DNA of 64,000 bases from Balamuthia mandrillaris (taxonomy: Eukaryota; Discosea; Longamoebia; Balamuthiidae), in NCBI GenBank assembly GCA_031835245.1, contig JAVKOQ010000199.1:1-64000 (forward strand), read 5' to 3'. Below the pieces are notes generated by a model. It was not told the DNA's origin. It saw only the letters and a list, made by a program, of their open reading frames with translations, and did no database searches. Below are positions 32,284-45,278 of this stretch, piece by piece. Made by a program: the position numbers and the translations under genes. Each line of letters begins with the position of its first letter. Position 1 is the first letter of the stretch.

Positions 32284-33144
32284 CTACTTTTAAATTTTAT
32301 TTTTTCTATTTGTTCTGTGCTCTACCCTCTGCCTCTCCTCCTTGGAACTAAAAAAAAACCATGCAACAACAACAAAGATTAAGATTAAGGTCGAAAGATT
32401 TTTAAAAAAAATAATGACAAGAAGGAAGTAGAGAGAGAGAGAGGCAGTGAGAAGAGAGAGAGAACAGAGGCAGTGAGAAGAGAGAGAGAACAGAGGTAGT
32501 GAGAAGAGAGGAGAGAGAGAAGAGAGTAGCACCCAACTTGTCGTTCTTGTCGTTTGTTTGTCCAAACTTCTTCTCCTTCTTCTCCTTCAGCTCATGTCAC
32601 AAGGAAAGAAGAAAGAGAAAGGGAGAAAGAATAGAATAGAATAGAAAAAAAAAAAAACAAAGGCTCCCTCCTTCCTTTGGTGTGTCACCCAGCTACAAAT
32701 TTCTTTTAAGGTTTAGGTTAGGGAGGAATGGATTATTTGAGGTTATTGGGGGGTGTTGAAAAAAAAAAAAAACACCTTTGGTGGTGATTGTGTTGCTCTA
32801 TGCTCTAGCAACAACAACCAAAAAAAAAAAGTAGCAGAGGAAGAACTTTCAAAAAAAAAAGAGAGGGGAGGGGGCGCAGCCAAAGAGAGAGAGAAAGTGT
32901 CTGGTTCTTTTCGTTCCACTCTTTATTTTTTTTTGTTGCGGTTTTTCATTACTTTTTTCGTGCTTTCCTCTAAATTTCATTGGGATGAGCATCGATCTTT
33001 CCAATGCCGTCACTGATCGGGCTGTGATTTTGTCGACAATTCCGTCTCTCTCATCTCCTCTCTCTTGTCCTCCGTGATGATCTCCTATCTCTTGTCTCTC
33101 CTTTTGTTTTTTTTAAAACATAATGCTCTGTTTGTTTGTTTGGG
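32284..33144. other. 861-bp region upstream of the myosin gene with a minisatellite and TGTCGACA
   Basis: Between the myosin ATG and the amidohydrolase stop. At about 32435-32520 a unit of about 26 bp containing GGCAGTGAGAAGAGAGAG is repeated three times with small changes. Poly-A stretches lie at 32646-32658 and 32758-32772. TGTCGACA lies at 33031-33038. No open frame is convincing. Confidence 0.55.
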
Positions 33145-34788
33145 TTATAAGCGATAGAAGGTTTCGGCGGTGCGGTGAAAGAGCTGGTGCATCGCCTCTG
33201 GCGCCAGCTTTTCCATGCGCATCTCCTCCTCCACCCACTCCTTGAATCGTCCGTACATGACCTCTGCCGACAGCTCATCCTCCTTGCTCTTTCTTTCCTT
33301 GCCTTCCTCTCCAAAGATGACCCTATCCACTGGCATGTTGCTTGCAAACATGCACCTCTCCGGGCCAAACATACGAACCACTTGCATCATGCAATCCCTT
33401 ACTTGCTGCACCGCTTCCTGATGTTGCTCATCCTTCTCGAACCAAAGAGGATAGACCCATCCCAACATGGAGAGCTTGACGTGCACTTGAGGCAACTGGG
33501 AGAGGGCCTTCATTCCTTCTTCCCATTCTTGAAGAAGCAGGTGGGTTTGATGGGGTTGTGGAGAGGAAGAAGAAAGGGTAGGAAGGTGAAGAGTGCCAAG
33601 ATGGTCGAGGACCACCGGGGTGGAGGGATAGTCCTTCAAGAAGGCTGCTGCCGTTTTGAGTTGATGCGGGTTTGCCTGTTTATTTTAAAGATAAATAGTT
33701 GATTGAAAGCACAAAGAAAGTGGGAGATGAAAGGACGAAAACAAACGTACATGCAAGTCAAACGAGAGGTTATACTTTTGAAGGAGGGAGAATCCATGGC
33801 CAAACGCCGCTTCAGCAAAGTAGTTGGCGGAGTGGACCTTGGGCCAGACCAAAGAGGAGTCTGTAGGATGGTGGTTGAGAATCTGCCTTATGCCTTTTAC
33901 CTGTTGTTCATTTCGTTTCGTTGTTTCTCTTCTCTTAGAACTCTGATCTTTAGAGGCACTCTTCGTCTCTCTCTCTCTCGCTCTCTCTTCGCTCTCTCTC
34001 TCCCTCTCTCGCTTTCTCTGTCTCTCTCTATCAACAAAAGTACTCTGCTTCTCTCTTCTTGTCTATTTTTCTCTTCTTTGTTTGCTGGTGGTCGCATCTA
34101 TTCTCTGTCTCTTGGTCTCTCAGCTCTTCCCTCTCTCCCATCTGTTGTGTTTAAAATACCTGAGTGAAGCGACTGTGCGCTTTTAGCACTTGCTCGACCT
34201 GTTCATCAGCAAGGTAAGCATAGCTCACTATCCCTATTATTGTTTCAAATGAGCGAGAAAGAGAGCAAGAGAGAAAGAGAGACGAGACGAGACGAGATGA
34301 GAGCAAAGACAGCAGATCAAAGAGAATAAAAGAAAACAAAGACAAGTTTGACGAAGAAAAACTGATCAAAAAACTTCCATGAGAGAGAGAGAGAGAGAGA
34401 GAGAAAACCTTTGATGAAAGGAGAGTTGAGAGAAGCGACCCATTCGGTCTCTTTGACGGGGTCATCGCTGAGGGCCTCGACAAAGACGCCGCCGTGGAAG
34501 GCCAGCCCGTGCGACTTGACGGCTTCCATCTCTGCCCCATAGTCTTGCATGGTGTAGACTGGGTACCTTCTTCCCGTCTCACCTGGTTTGGTTTGGTTTG
34601 TTTTCGATCAACGGAGAAAAGCAATCAGTTCATCAAACAACAAAAAGCTCATATTTTATTTTTGTTGAAGGAGAAAAAGAATAACCTAGAAAAGAGGCGT
34701 TATGTCCTGTCTTTTGCGAGTCCTTCACATCCCAAATGTGAAAATGGGGATCGATGAAGGGCAGCGGCCCGTCGTCTCCTCCTTCCAT
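33145..34788 (-). CDS. amidohydrolase-2 family TIM-barrel metal-dependent hydrolase
   Basis: Family members hydrolyse or decarboxylate lactones, pyrones and related small molecules; the substrate is unknown here. Five exons, 5' to 3': 34788-34686, 34582-34409, 34233-34160, 33900-33751, 33675-33145; 343 residues. The metal-binding HxH is at the start (PFIDPHFHIWD). A middle segment reads GIRQILNHHPT, typical of the lactonase-like branch, followed by FDLH, then VLDHLGT with the next His ligand, and MFASNMPVDRV with the Asp that usually closes the metal site. The length is normal. Intron 3 is exceptional in this window: its CT microsatellite is on the plus strand, opposite to the gene. Confidence 0.85.
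33965..34030 (+). repeat. CT microsatellite in amidohydrolase intron 3 (antisense orientation)
   Basis: CT-rich run on the plus strand inside an intron (33901-34159) of a minus-strand gene. It is the clearest exception to the sense-strand rule described in the findings. Confidence 0.85.
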
Positions 34789-35064
34789 CTTACTTGCAAT
34801 TTTTTTTCAACTTTATTGTATTCAAAGACTAAAATGAAGAATTATTCTTACAGTGAGAGTCTACTCTCTGCCGTTTGAAGCCATCACCTCTTCTCTGGCA
34901 CTCAAGCTCCAGGCCCTGAAACGAAAAGGCAGCTTGTAAGCCTTTCTTCACCTCCTTCTTCCTTCTTTGAAACGCCGCAACGTTCATACTGCAGTTGATT
35001 TGGAGGAGGGATGCTGAGAGGGGTGGCAGGTTTTCAGTTGCTGTGGTCTGGTGGTGGTAGTTGG

Positions 35065-35610
35065 TTATGGCTCATCGTTGGTGCTATTGCACAGAACATC
35101 TAAAGCAAAGGAGGGAGGCTTGGTGTCATGACACGCCACCTCAAGAAGCTTCATGAATATCTCTCGGCTTATCCATGCATCCTGGTATCGATGTATATCA
35201 GCAAAAAAGAAACACAAAACAACACAACACAAAAGCAAACCATGGCAGCATAGATTTGTTGGGCAGGACACAGTTTAGCGGCATCCCATTGACTCGCTCT
35301 CAACCACCGGTTGTCCTTCTCCTTCATGTAGAGATGCAAAAAACGAGCGGCCAACTCTTTCAACCCAAACAGCGCTGTCTTCTGCTGAATGGTAGGGCAA
35401 TATCCCAATTGCTTCGCCATCTCGTGCAGCTCTAACAAACCATTCAGCTTTAGGTCGCTGGTGTCGTTTGCTGCGTTGTTGTTGTCTTGGCCTGTTTCTG
35501 CTTGAAAGTAATGGTAAGGCCGATATTGGTGAACACACTGCAGCATTTCCTCATCGTTTTTCACACGAACGCCCACCTTTATTCGTTGTGTTTGTCTTTT
35601 AGCGAAAGGG

Positions 35611-35650
<40 letters not shown>

Positions 35651-36665
35651 TAACGTTGAAACATACCTTCAAGATGAACGGATCAATAAGACATTGTCGC
35701 AACAATGGAGGGAAGTCAGCCATCCATAAGAGCTGCACCAACAAGCAAGAACGATCTGTAGCTAATTGCAAGAGAGCAGGAATGATTCTTTGCTTGAGGT
35801 TGCCGAGAGGAGAGGCCATTTCCACATCGAATCCCACCACCCTCTTTCCTTTCCTCCAATACTTCATCAAATGGCTTTGCATCGTTTCTTTACTTTGTTC
35901 CTCTCTTTCGTTTATGTTATCTTCCATTCGTACCTCATCTTTTTTGTTTGGTTCCATCGAAGAAGATGAAACTGATAGAGAAGGCGGTTCTCCTTGGTAG
36001 ACATGTCGAAGAATCCATGCGTCACAGACTTGAGGAGAACTCGTGCAAACGACTTCATAGCGAAAAGGAAGTCTTGCATATCTCAGATGAGGCACTTTCA
36101 TCAGATGAGAGTACCGCAGCAAACTGGCGTGCGCTTCCTCTGTTTGGTTCCACTTATGGCAGATGGAGCGAAGGTCATCCATGATATGAACATGCTCAAG
36201 CAGTTGAAGAACTGCTCTCGTAGAAGCAGAAGAATCGGGAGAACAGGTAGTAGAAGAAAGTGAACCAGAAGAAGATGAAGACGGTGGTAACGCTGAAGAC
36301 GAAGAAGAAGATGCTGCTGCGATGGAAAGCAAAGAAGACAAATCGCAGTTGACACAAACGCGACCGTGGGCTTCATCCACTAAAAACGTTCTAGGAAAAC
36401 GAAGAAGGAACTCTTTCATGGGGAGCCCATACCGCTTCCAAACCGGTTTTCTATCCTCCGGCCCTGGAAAGGTTTCGTGCAACTTGGAGCCGATCTGAGA
36501 AAAGGTTAGCCACCTCCTCCATTGCTCAGCTTCTTCATTGTTGTTTCGGTCGTTATGGTTGTCCAAGACGGGGTCGGTTTCGCCAAAGTGAAGGATGAGA
36601 GCGGCCAGTTTGCAAAGCTCGAGGCGGAGACGCTCCGGTCGAGGGCCTGTTTTGCGGGTGTGCAT
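35065..36665 (-). CDS. DEDD-type 3'-5' exonuclease (RNase D / WRN-exonuclease-like)
   Basis: Three exons, 5' to 3': 36665-35667, 35576-35241, 35181-35065; 483 residues. The first 250 residues are not recognised: a helical segment, then a Ser-rich patch. The exonuclease domain lies at about residues 270-470: Exo I VVGFDVEMA with the Asp-x-Glu pair, Exo II KVGVRVKNDEEML with the third acidic residue, ELAARFL, and Exo III ASQWDAAKLCPAQQIYAAMDAW with the Tyr and Asp pair. This is the RNase D/WRN/Egalitarian arrangement, so a 3'-5' exonuclease on RNA or DNA is expected; localisation cannot be seen. The open frame extends a little upstream of ATG 36665 without another clear ATG. Intron 1 holds a GA run (about 35611-35646). 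Confidence 0.8.
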
Positions 36666-37241
36666 TCTTCTTCAGCAGCTAGCTTGGAGGGAAATAGTGT
36701 GGTTTGCTTTGAAGGCAAGGTGTTACGAGTCAAAAATTTAAAAAAAAATAAACAATATGGAATGTTATGGAGGATATATAGAAGAAAGTGAATGGGTACC
36801 TCTAAAGTTTTTGGTGTCCAGAACAGCACAAAACGGCCAATCGCTTCCTTCAGGATGCATTTCCTGAAGTTTCCAGTTCTAGCGTTTCTGCCGATAATCG
36901 ACCATTTTTTCTCAAAAATGGAAAATCAGTTGCGACAAAAGGCAACTATTTTTAGGCAATTCATCGATCCTTGGCGAAAATCGTCGGAAATCCCAAAAAC
37001 TACTGAAAAAATCCAAACTATCAGCTAAAATTCGATAACAGTTTGAAGGTCGACAAATATTTCTCATGCAAGTGGCTGAAAAGAAATGGCAAGGGAAAAA
37101 GGGCAGCAAAAAAAGTCCCTCCGCCTTCCTGCTTATTTTAAGCGGGGAAAGCTGGTGTCGACAAGGACTACTTCCAAACCTAACCATTGCGCGTTGGACG
37201 AATAAACAACAAAGATAAGAAAGAAAGGAAAAAAGAAAGGG
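36666..37241. promoter_or_regulatory. divergent promoter region between the exonuclease and SH3BGRL-like genes
   Basis: 576 bp between two divergent ATGs. TGTCGACA lies at 37156-37163, about 80 bp upstream of the plus-strand ATG, and a GTCGACA core at about 37049-37055. Otherwise no feature. Confidence 0.45.
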
Positions 37242-38174
<933 letters not shown>

Positions 38175-38568
38175 CGGTTCTCTTCTTCTCTTTGTTTGTA
38201 TGAATGTAACGCAATACAGCTTTCAATCTCCTGCTTCTCTCTCTCTCGCTCTCTCTCGTCTCTCTCTCTTCCTGGCCTCGCTCTCATCCTCTCTCTGCTT
38301 CTTCTCTCATGCTGAAAACAGACTGAAAAACAAACACTTCTCTCTCTCTCTGTTTCCCATTGCAGCAGCCCAACACACCTTTTCTTTTTTTTATTTACTT
38401 CTTTCCCTCAAACTTCCGTTACTTTCTCCTTTCGTTCCTCCCCTCCCCCTCCCTCCTTGTTTGGTTGGCTTGCCTCTCCCCTTCCCTTCCTTCCTTCCTT
38501 TCATCCATTCCTTTCCTTCCTTCATTCATTCGTTTAATAAAACAGAAGAAGAAAGTGCTGCAAGAAAG
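38175..38568. other. 394-bp region upstream of the small membrane-protein gene
   Basis: Pyrimidine-rich throughout (CT runs near 38238-38300 and CCTTCC units near 38485-38525), probably the 5' untranslated region and promoter of the gene at 38569. No gene is seen. Confidence 0.5.
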
Positions 38569-39077
38569 ATGTTGAAACGCCCAACCCAGTTCCTCCTCCT
38601 CTCGCTCTGCTTGGTGCAGGCTGGCCTCCTCCTCTCCGCGGAGGCCCAACCGACCGCACCCGCCCCCGCCACCCCCGAGAACCGCCTCCCTCTCCACCCC
38701 TTCCTGAATGAGAGAGGGGCCGATGAGGACCGGAACTGCAGCCAGTACAACGCGAACAGCACCGACTTTTGCTTCTGCATGTTGGACTTTGAGCCGATCG
38801 ACTTTGTATGCGACTACGACTGCTCCTGCAAACCTGACCCCATCGTTGGCTACGATTGTGGAAAGTCCTCTTGCCGTACGTTTGGCTTTGCTTCTTAAAG
38901 AAAGGGATTTTGAATCGTATTTTACACTGATTTTTTTCTTTTACAGATGTGACAACAAAGTTTATTGTGGTGCTGGCGTGCGGAGGAGGAGGCCTGTTGT
39001 TCCTTTGCGTGGCCATGTGCTGCACGGTTTACTGCTGTTGCTGCAGGAAGCGAAAGAAGTGGGAGGAGCTCTATTAA
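38569..39077 (+). CDS. small type I membrane protein with Cys-rich ectodomain
   Basis: Function not recognised. Two exons, 38569-38875 and 38947-39077; 145 residues. A signal peptide (about residues 1-26, ending near AEAQP), a Pro/Ala-rich linker, then a Cys-rich luminal or extracellular part with ten Cys and the motif CDYDCSCKPD and two N-x-S/T sites near the Cys region (NCS, NST). One membrane segment (about 108-130) starts [17 protein letters not shown] juxtamembrane run of Cys (CCTVYCCCCRKRKK) could be palmitoylated. The tail is very short and ends WEELY. The single intron falls within the last Cys codons of the ectodomain. ATG 38569 is the only start giving a signal peptide. Confidence 0.72.
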
Positions 39078-39352
39078 TCCAGCCCACAAAAGAGAGCCTC
39101 TCTTTCCCCCTCGGTTAAGCTTTTCTGATTCATCCATTATTTTTTTTTGTTTATTTTATTTAACCATGAGTTAGTGTTATTTATGCTGTTTATAAATGGT
39201 GAGTCTTCTTGTCCTTCTTCTTCCTTCTCCTTCCTCCTTCTCCCATCTCCTCAGCCCTTAGCGTCAATGCTTCAGCTCTCTCTTTCTCTCTCGTGTTTCT
39301 TCTTTGTTTGGATGCGTTCTTGATGAGGAAGAAGCAGACAGGAGGAGCGAAT

Positions 39353-39389
<37 letters not shown>

Positions 39390-39511
39390 AGAAGAGAAGG
39401 AGAAAGTAAAACCAAAGCTTCTTCTTTTTTTTAACTATTACTCTACAAAAACCAAAACAAAAACCACAACACAAAAATGAAGGTCACAACAAGGGTTTAA
39501 GTGTCCTCTCC
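39078..39511. other. 434-bp stretch between the convergent membrane-protein and PH-SAM-LRR genes
   Basis: Holds T-rich 3' flank, a GA run at about 39354-39385 and no open frame that looks real. Confidence 0.55.
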
Positions 39512-42500
39512 TTACTTCTTTCGTCCTTTCTTTATCTTCTTCGCTTCAGCAACTGTTTTGTTTCCAGAAGAAAACAAAGTTAACAGAAGTAAACAACAAA
39601 CGAAAGAGAAAGAGAAAGAGAAAGAGAAAGAGAAAGAGAAAGAGAAAGAGAAAGAGAAAGAGAAAGAGAAAGAGAAAGAGAAAGAGAAAGAGAAAGAGAA
39701 AGAGAAAGAGAAAGAGAAAGAGAAAGAGAGAGATGAGAGAAGCGAACAAACCTTTGCTAGCCCGTTTGAGGATATAGTTATAGGTATCTCTTCCGCCAGC
39801 TCCCCTCAATGCGGGCGGGAATCCCTCGAATGGATTGCCATCCACCTTCAACTCTCCCAAGCTGCCCATGCTGATCATCTCATCCGGCAAGTCATCCAGC
39901 AGATTGTCTGTCACGACGAGCAGCTCCAAGGCCGCCAAGCGACCGATGGTCCTGGGGAGGGCCACCAGCTTGTTGTGTTCCAGGTGAAGCTGGCGGAGGG
40001 ATTCGAGGAGGCCTATGGCTTCCGGCAATGCGGTCAAATCGTTATAGCCCAGGCGGAGCTCGGTGAGGCTCACAAGCCCGGAGAGGTCCGAGGGAAGGCT
40101 CTCCAGGCGGTTCTCCTCCAGGTTGAGGTGTCGCAGATGGTTGGCAGCGGTGGCATCGGACAGGACCTCCTGGGGCAGGCCCTGCAGCTCGTTATCGCTG
40201 AGGTTGAGGGTGACCAGGTGCGGGGGCAGGTGACCCCCGCTTGGAAACTCGCTAAACTCGTTGGTGGAGAGATCCAGCAGCTTCAGCAAGGTGAGTTGGC
40301 TCATCTCACGGGGCAGAGAGGAGAGGCGGTTGCCCTTCATGTATAGCTCCTTCAAGTTTGTGAGCCGGCCAAACTCTGCAGGTAGACACACCAGCCGGTT
40401 GCGTCCCAGGTAGAGCTTCTTCAGCGAGGTCAGCCGACCGACCTCTGGGGGCAGGTGCGCAAGCTGGTTGCCTTCCAGGTCGAGCGTATCCAGTTGAGGG
40501 ATGTCGCAGATGCCAACGGGGAAACGCTCAAAGCGGTTCTGGCTGAGGTCCAGGCGAACCAGATTCTTCAAGCTCTGCCAACAGCCTGCCGGCTCCGAGG
40601 GTAACTCCTCCAGACGGTTTTGCTTTAGGTCGAGGTTCTTGAGGAGGTGCAGCTGTGCCACGCTGCGGAATTGGGTTAGCTGGTTGTTACTCACGTCCAG
40701 GATCTTGAGGTTAGTCATCTGGTTGATGGACTTGGGGAGGCATTGCAGCTGGTTGTTGCGAGCGCTGAGCATCTCGAGGCCTTTGAGGTTGCCTATCTCC
40801 TCAGGAAGAACTTCCAACTGATTTTTTATGGTATATCAGAACCAGCAAAAAGGAGGTAGAAGGAAAAGGCGCAACGAACCTTGTTAAACCGCAGGAAGAG
40901 ACGAGAGAGGGAGGTCAAGTTCTTGATGCTCTTCGGCAACTCCGTCAGCTTGTTGTACCGCAGGTCCAGCACGGTCAGGTTCTTCAAGTTTCCAATGGCC
41001 TTAGGCAGCATGCGTAGGTTGTTCTCGTTTAGGCCAAGGGCCTTCAACTTGCTGAGCTTGCCTATCTCTGGTGGCAAGAACTCCAAGCGGTTCATGTAGA
41101 CATTCAGCACTTGCAGTTGCTTCATGTCGAATATTTGAGGAGGAAGCTGGCCGAGCTCCCGTCGGCTAATGTCAAAGTTGGTCACGCTGGACAGGTTAGA
41201 GGGAAAGACCAATGGTGGTAGTCTTACTGCTCACAACGGAGTTCATCAGCTTCTAAGCAAGAATGTTGAAAGGCAAGCCAAATAACAAGAAAAACATACC
41301 AGCAGGAGCCTTCCTCTGTTCTTCTTTACTCTCGCTACCGGAGTCACTCTCCCCGCCCGCGTCATTCGACACTTCATGCTGAGAAGCTGCTTCAGCACCT
41401 CCATCGGAGGAGGGTGATCCTTGTTCGGAGTTAAAGTGTACGCCTTTGTTGGTTTTTTGCATGCTGTTCCGAATGGAGGCGGAAGAGGCCGTCCGTTTCT
41501 GTCCTCCTTGAGTAAGGATGCCAACGGCAGGAGCAGGTGGCAACGTGATAGGTTTTGGAACAGATTGTTCAATGCTGCTCCTTGGTTCTTCTTTTTCTTC
41601 ATCCGTATCTTCTTCTTGATCTTCGTCATCCTCATCTCTTTCGTCTTGTTCTTCTTGTTCTTCATCTTCTTTTGGTTGTTCTTCTTCTTTCTCTTCCGCT
41701 TCGCTAGCTTCTTCATCTGATTGTTGTTGTTGAGGGATCGGTTCATCCTGTTGTTCTTCAGTAACAATCGTCGATGGAGACAAAGGACGTCGCAAAGAAG
41801 ACGCGACTTCTTCTGCCTCCACTCCAGGAATGGACTCTGCTATACCCGCCTCCATTTCTTGCTCAAAGCTGTTCTTCTTCTGTTGCTGACTCTCGATCCA
41901 GTGAAGGATCCGTTTGCGGTGTCCCGTCTTGTTGATGCCCAGTTCCTTGAGCTCCTCGTCAGTTATGAGCTTGATGGTGTCCAGGTCGTCAAAGCCATCA
42001 TCCACGAACAGCGGAAGATAGCTCTCTGGCAGGCGAAGGCTCTTCAACCAATTGGCCAGCTCTCCAACTTCGTCGCAGTGATAGTCCAAAGTTTCCATCG
42101 GTGCAGTTGATGTTGATGTGACTGAGGAAGAAGACGGAGATGAAGGAAGTTGAGAAGTAGAGGTGCTCTTTTCCTTTTCTTTATCTGCTCCTGCTTCGCT
42201 GTTATTAGTTACGGTGTTGGTTTCTTCTCTTTCATTTTCTCGAGACAAACGCTTCTCCTGGCGTTCTTGTTTTCGGCGTTTACGTTCGCTTTGAAGTCTC
42301 GAACGAGAACCTGTTATCTCTTCTTTCCCTTTAGAAGACCGTTTAGATCTGCTCCTTCGAGAAGAAGAGGAAGAGGAAGAACGACGCTCCTTCTTTTTGT
42401 CTCTGGTTGATGTTGGTTCTGGAGACTCGTCCTGTGAAGAAGCAGAGTTCACTCTGTTGTGGTGTTGACGACGATGCCGGGTGATGATGGAAGGCGAAAG

Positions 42501-44264
42501 AGGAGGTGATCTTTCGCTTTCGCTTTGACTTTGCTCCGACAAGTCAGACAATGAGATCGTTTGGTGGAGTTGTTGTAGCTTCAAGTGAGTTGCGTTGATT
42601 GTTGTGCTGCTATTGGTGCTGCTAGACGAGGATGATGAACCTTCACCATCCGTTGGAACCTCTTCCACTGGTATTTCTTCTTCATCCTCATCTGCTATTA
42701 TTCCTCCTCCTGCTGCTTTCTCTGGAGAAACGTCCCCGTTCGTATGGTCTGCAATATCAAACAATGAAGAAGAGGGAGAAGGACAAGAGGAAGCAGAAGG
42801 TGATGCCCCTCCTTCGCCTGCAGAAGAAGCTCTGCGAGGCCTCTCTGGTGATGAGGATGACATTGACGCATTGAAAGCAGGACTAGAGGACTCGCTTCGG
42901 CTGTGATGCGGTAAAGGTGCTCCCAAGCTCTGAGACCTTTCCGTTGGCGATGATGGTGCAAAGGATGCAGATGTTGTTGTGCCAAAACAATGCAGGGAGT
43001 TGGTGCGAGAACGAGTGGTCTGTTGTTGCTGTGGTAGCTTTTGTTGCTGCTCTCTAGTTAGCATCTCAAAGGCATAGGAGCGAGCCGCCACTGTTCCGTT
43101 TCTAGGAGAGTCAAAGTTTGTAGCCGGAGTGGAAGAAGGAGAGGAAAGTGGCTGCTCTTGTTCAGCATCTTCATTAAAAGGAGTTGTTGGAGAAGAAGTA
43201 ACCGCTGTCGAAGCAGAAGAAGGGGCCTCTAGGAGAACGTAGTCTATGCCACTGTTGCGAGCGAAGGACTCGCTTCCCAACAGCGAAATGTCCTTCAACT
43301 GGCTTTTTAGCTCCTCCTCGCTCCCCGTTTCCAATGGCAGCAGCCTTGGTGCGCTGTCGCGAACAGGAACCAAGACGTATTCCTTGCCATGACGTCCGGT
43401 TGCCTTCTTGATAGCTCCTCTAGTTGGTGAAGCTGGTGTAGATGAAGCTGCAAAGGAAGAAGCGAAAGAGGATGATAGATGAGGGACAGGAGAAGGAGAG
43501 GAGGGAGAAGCAGTAAAGGGAATAGAAGAAAGAGAGCCATGGCGAGGAACTTTAGATCCGCGTTCTGCCAGCGACTGCCACGTCGCCGTTCGAGTACCTC
43601 CTCCTTGTTGCTGTTGTTGAAGTGTTGGTTGCTGGTGTTGTTTCAAAGAAAGATCAGTGCTACTGCCCCCACCTGTAGCTGTCCCCAAAGTCGCTCTTCG
43701 TTCCAAAACTCGCCCTCTGCCATTTGTTTCAGAAGAGGAAGTCGAAAAGGAGGCAGCAGTAGGAGAGGAAGAGGAGGAGGATGAAATGAAGTGTTTGTTG
43801 TTAGGAACCAAGGGGGAGTTTTGGGCAGAGGAGACATTGTAAGGAGGAACCCCTCGCTCTCTCTTGTTTCTGTCATCAAACGTGGCTCGCGCATTGGCTG
43901 CTGACAACGACCTCCGCAAACATTGCTGTTGATGGGGGTGTGGTTGGCAAAGAGTAACAATAATGAATACAATAACAAATGCACAATAAGAATAAAGAGA
44001 CGCAGAAAGAAGGAAAGAAACAAGAGGGTCATTTCTACCGGTCTAGCGGCTCTTGCTTGTTGAATGGCGTCTATCCATTCGTTTTGGTCCTTCTTCGTTT
44101 TGGCGTAGATATCATAGACTTTGATCTCCGTCTCTATTGTGAGGCCCAGAATAGAGCCGGGCATCATATTCACCGATAGCACCTCTTCCAAGTAAATAAC
44201 AGCTTCAGCTTTTGTTAATGACTGCTTGTGTGAATATTTTGTTGTTAGCCTACGAGGCAGTCGG

Positions 44265-44303
<39 letters not shown>

Positions 44304-44716
44304 GGGGTAGAAACTAGGAATCGACGTGGCAGAGTAAAACTACGAAGACACGTACCTGCTTTTCTTTGTGATAAGAAAGAGAACCTGGCCGCAAAACCCA
44401 CCAGTACTCCTTCAGCTCCTCCGTCGAATGATCGGTAGAGGTGGGTTTCCCTTGTTTCTTCTTTGCCAACCAGCCTTCTTTCAGAACCTCCTCGAACATC
44501 AATTTTCTTTTTGAAAACATAGCCGAGGCTGGAACTTTTCTTTGGCCATCCTCCGCCGTGCCGGGAGAGGGCGTTCCGGGTTGACCCGACTCCTGTTAAC
44601 AAACAAAAAGCAAATCGTTAAACAACCAAAGTAGGGGCAGGAAAGAACAAAACGGGCAACAACCAGACAAACAAAAGCAATGCTCAAAACAAAAAAAGTA
44701 AGGTCGTACATACCAT
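39512..44716 (-). CDS. PH-SAM-LRR multidomain protein
   Basis: Seven exons, 5' to 3': 44716-44714 (only the ATG), 44592-44356, 44221-44039, 43925-41300, 41226-40880, 40817-39752, 39552-39512; 1500 residues. A PH domain lies at about residues 34-138 (EGWLAKKKQGK, EYWWVLRPGSLSYHKEK, then KKDQNEWIDAIQQA), probably for phosphoinositide binding. A 600-residue Ser/Pro/Gln/Glu-rich region follows. The SAM domain is at about 750-820 (ELANWLKSLRLPESYLPLF, then TDEELKELGINKTGHRKRIL). Another acidic low-complexity stretch is followed by about 18 leucine-rich repeats from about 1020 to 1485 (LxxLxLxxNxLxxLPxxIGxLxxL). It ends in a basic tail (KKIKKGRKK). The set suggests a membrane-recruited signalling scaffold; function is inferred. 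The start codon immediately precedes intron 1, so the first coding exon is 3 nt. Confidence 0.82.
39604..39735 (-). repeat. GAGAAA hexanucleotide microsatellite in the last intron of the PH-SAM-LRR gene
   Basis: About 21 uninterrupted AGAGAA/GAGAAA units on the plus strand (TTTCTC in the sense of the gene), filling most of the intron 39553-39751. Confidence 0.95.
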
Positions 44717-45278
44717 GTATATATTTCTGACAATGGGTCTGCTTTCTCCTGCAACTGCACTTTCTCTGACCGTTAGCGATTATTGTTTTTTGTTTCTCTC
44801 TCTCTGACTTTTTTTTTCTCTGACCCCCAAAAAAAAAAAAAAACTAACAAATGCGGGTCTGCTGCCAGGGCCAGCTATTATGCACACTTTCGCCAACGGG
44901 CGTTTGGGGTTTACCTTTTTCCCTGCTCGCTCCTTAGCAAACCGCTTTTCCGCTCTTATTTATTGTCGACATATCTCATGTCCGCTCTCCTATCCACCGG
45001 GCAAGAAGCGAGGAGAGCAGTGAAGCGAAGAAGGAAGAGGAGAGGCAGAGAGGGAAAGGCAGCAGCGAGAGAGAGGAAGATAGAAGCGGAAGGGGGAAAA
45101 AAAAAACAAATGTAAGTGACAATATACACGTTCGTTTTTATTTTAAGAAAAGAGAGAAGAGAAAGGTACGCTTTTTTTTTCCTTTTAGTTTCTCCGCAAG
45201 TCCATCGATCGGAAGGAAGAGAAAAGAAATGTTCAAAAAAAACAAAAAGGTTTTTCTTTTTTTTCTTTTCCGTTCTTT
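44717..45278. other. 562-bp region upstream of the PH-SAM-LRR gene and after the CAF1 gene
   Basis: Contains TGTCGACA at 44964-44971 (about 250 bp upstream of the PH-SAM-LRR ATG) and A-rich and T-rich runs. The 5' untranslated exon of the PH-SAM-LRR gene should lie here. No other gene is seen. Confidence 0.5.
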
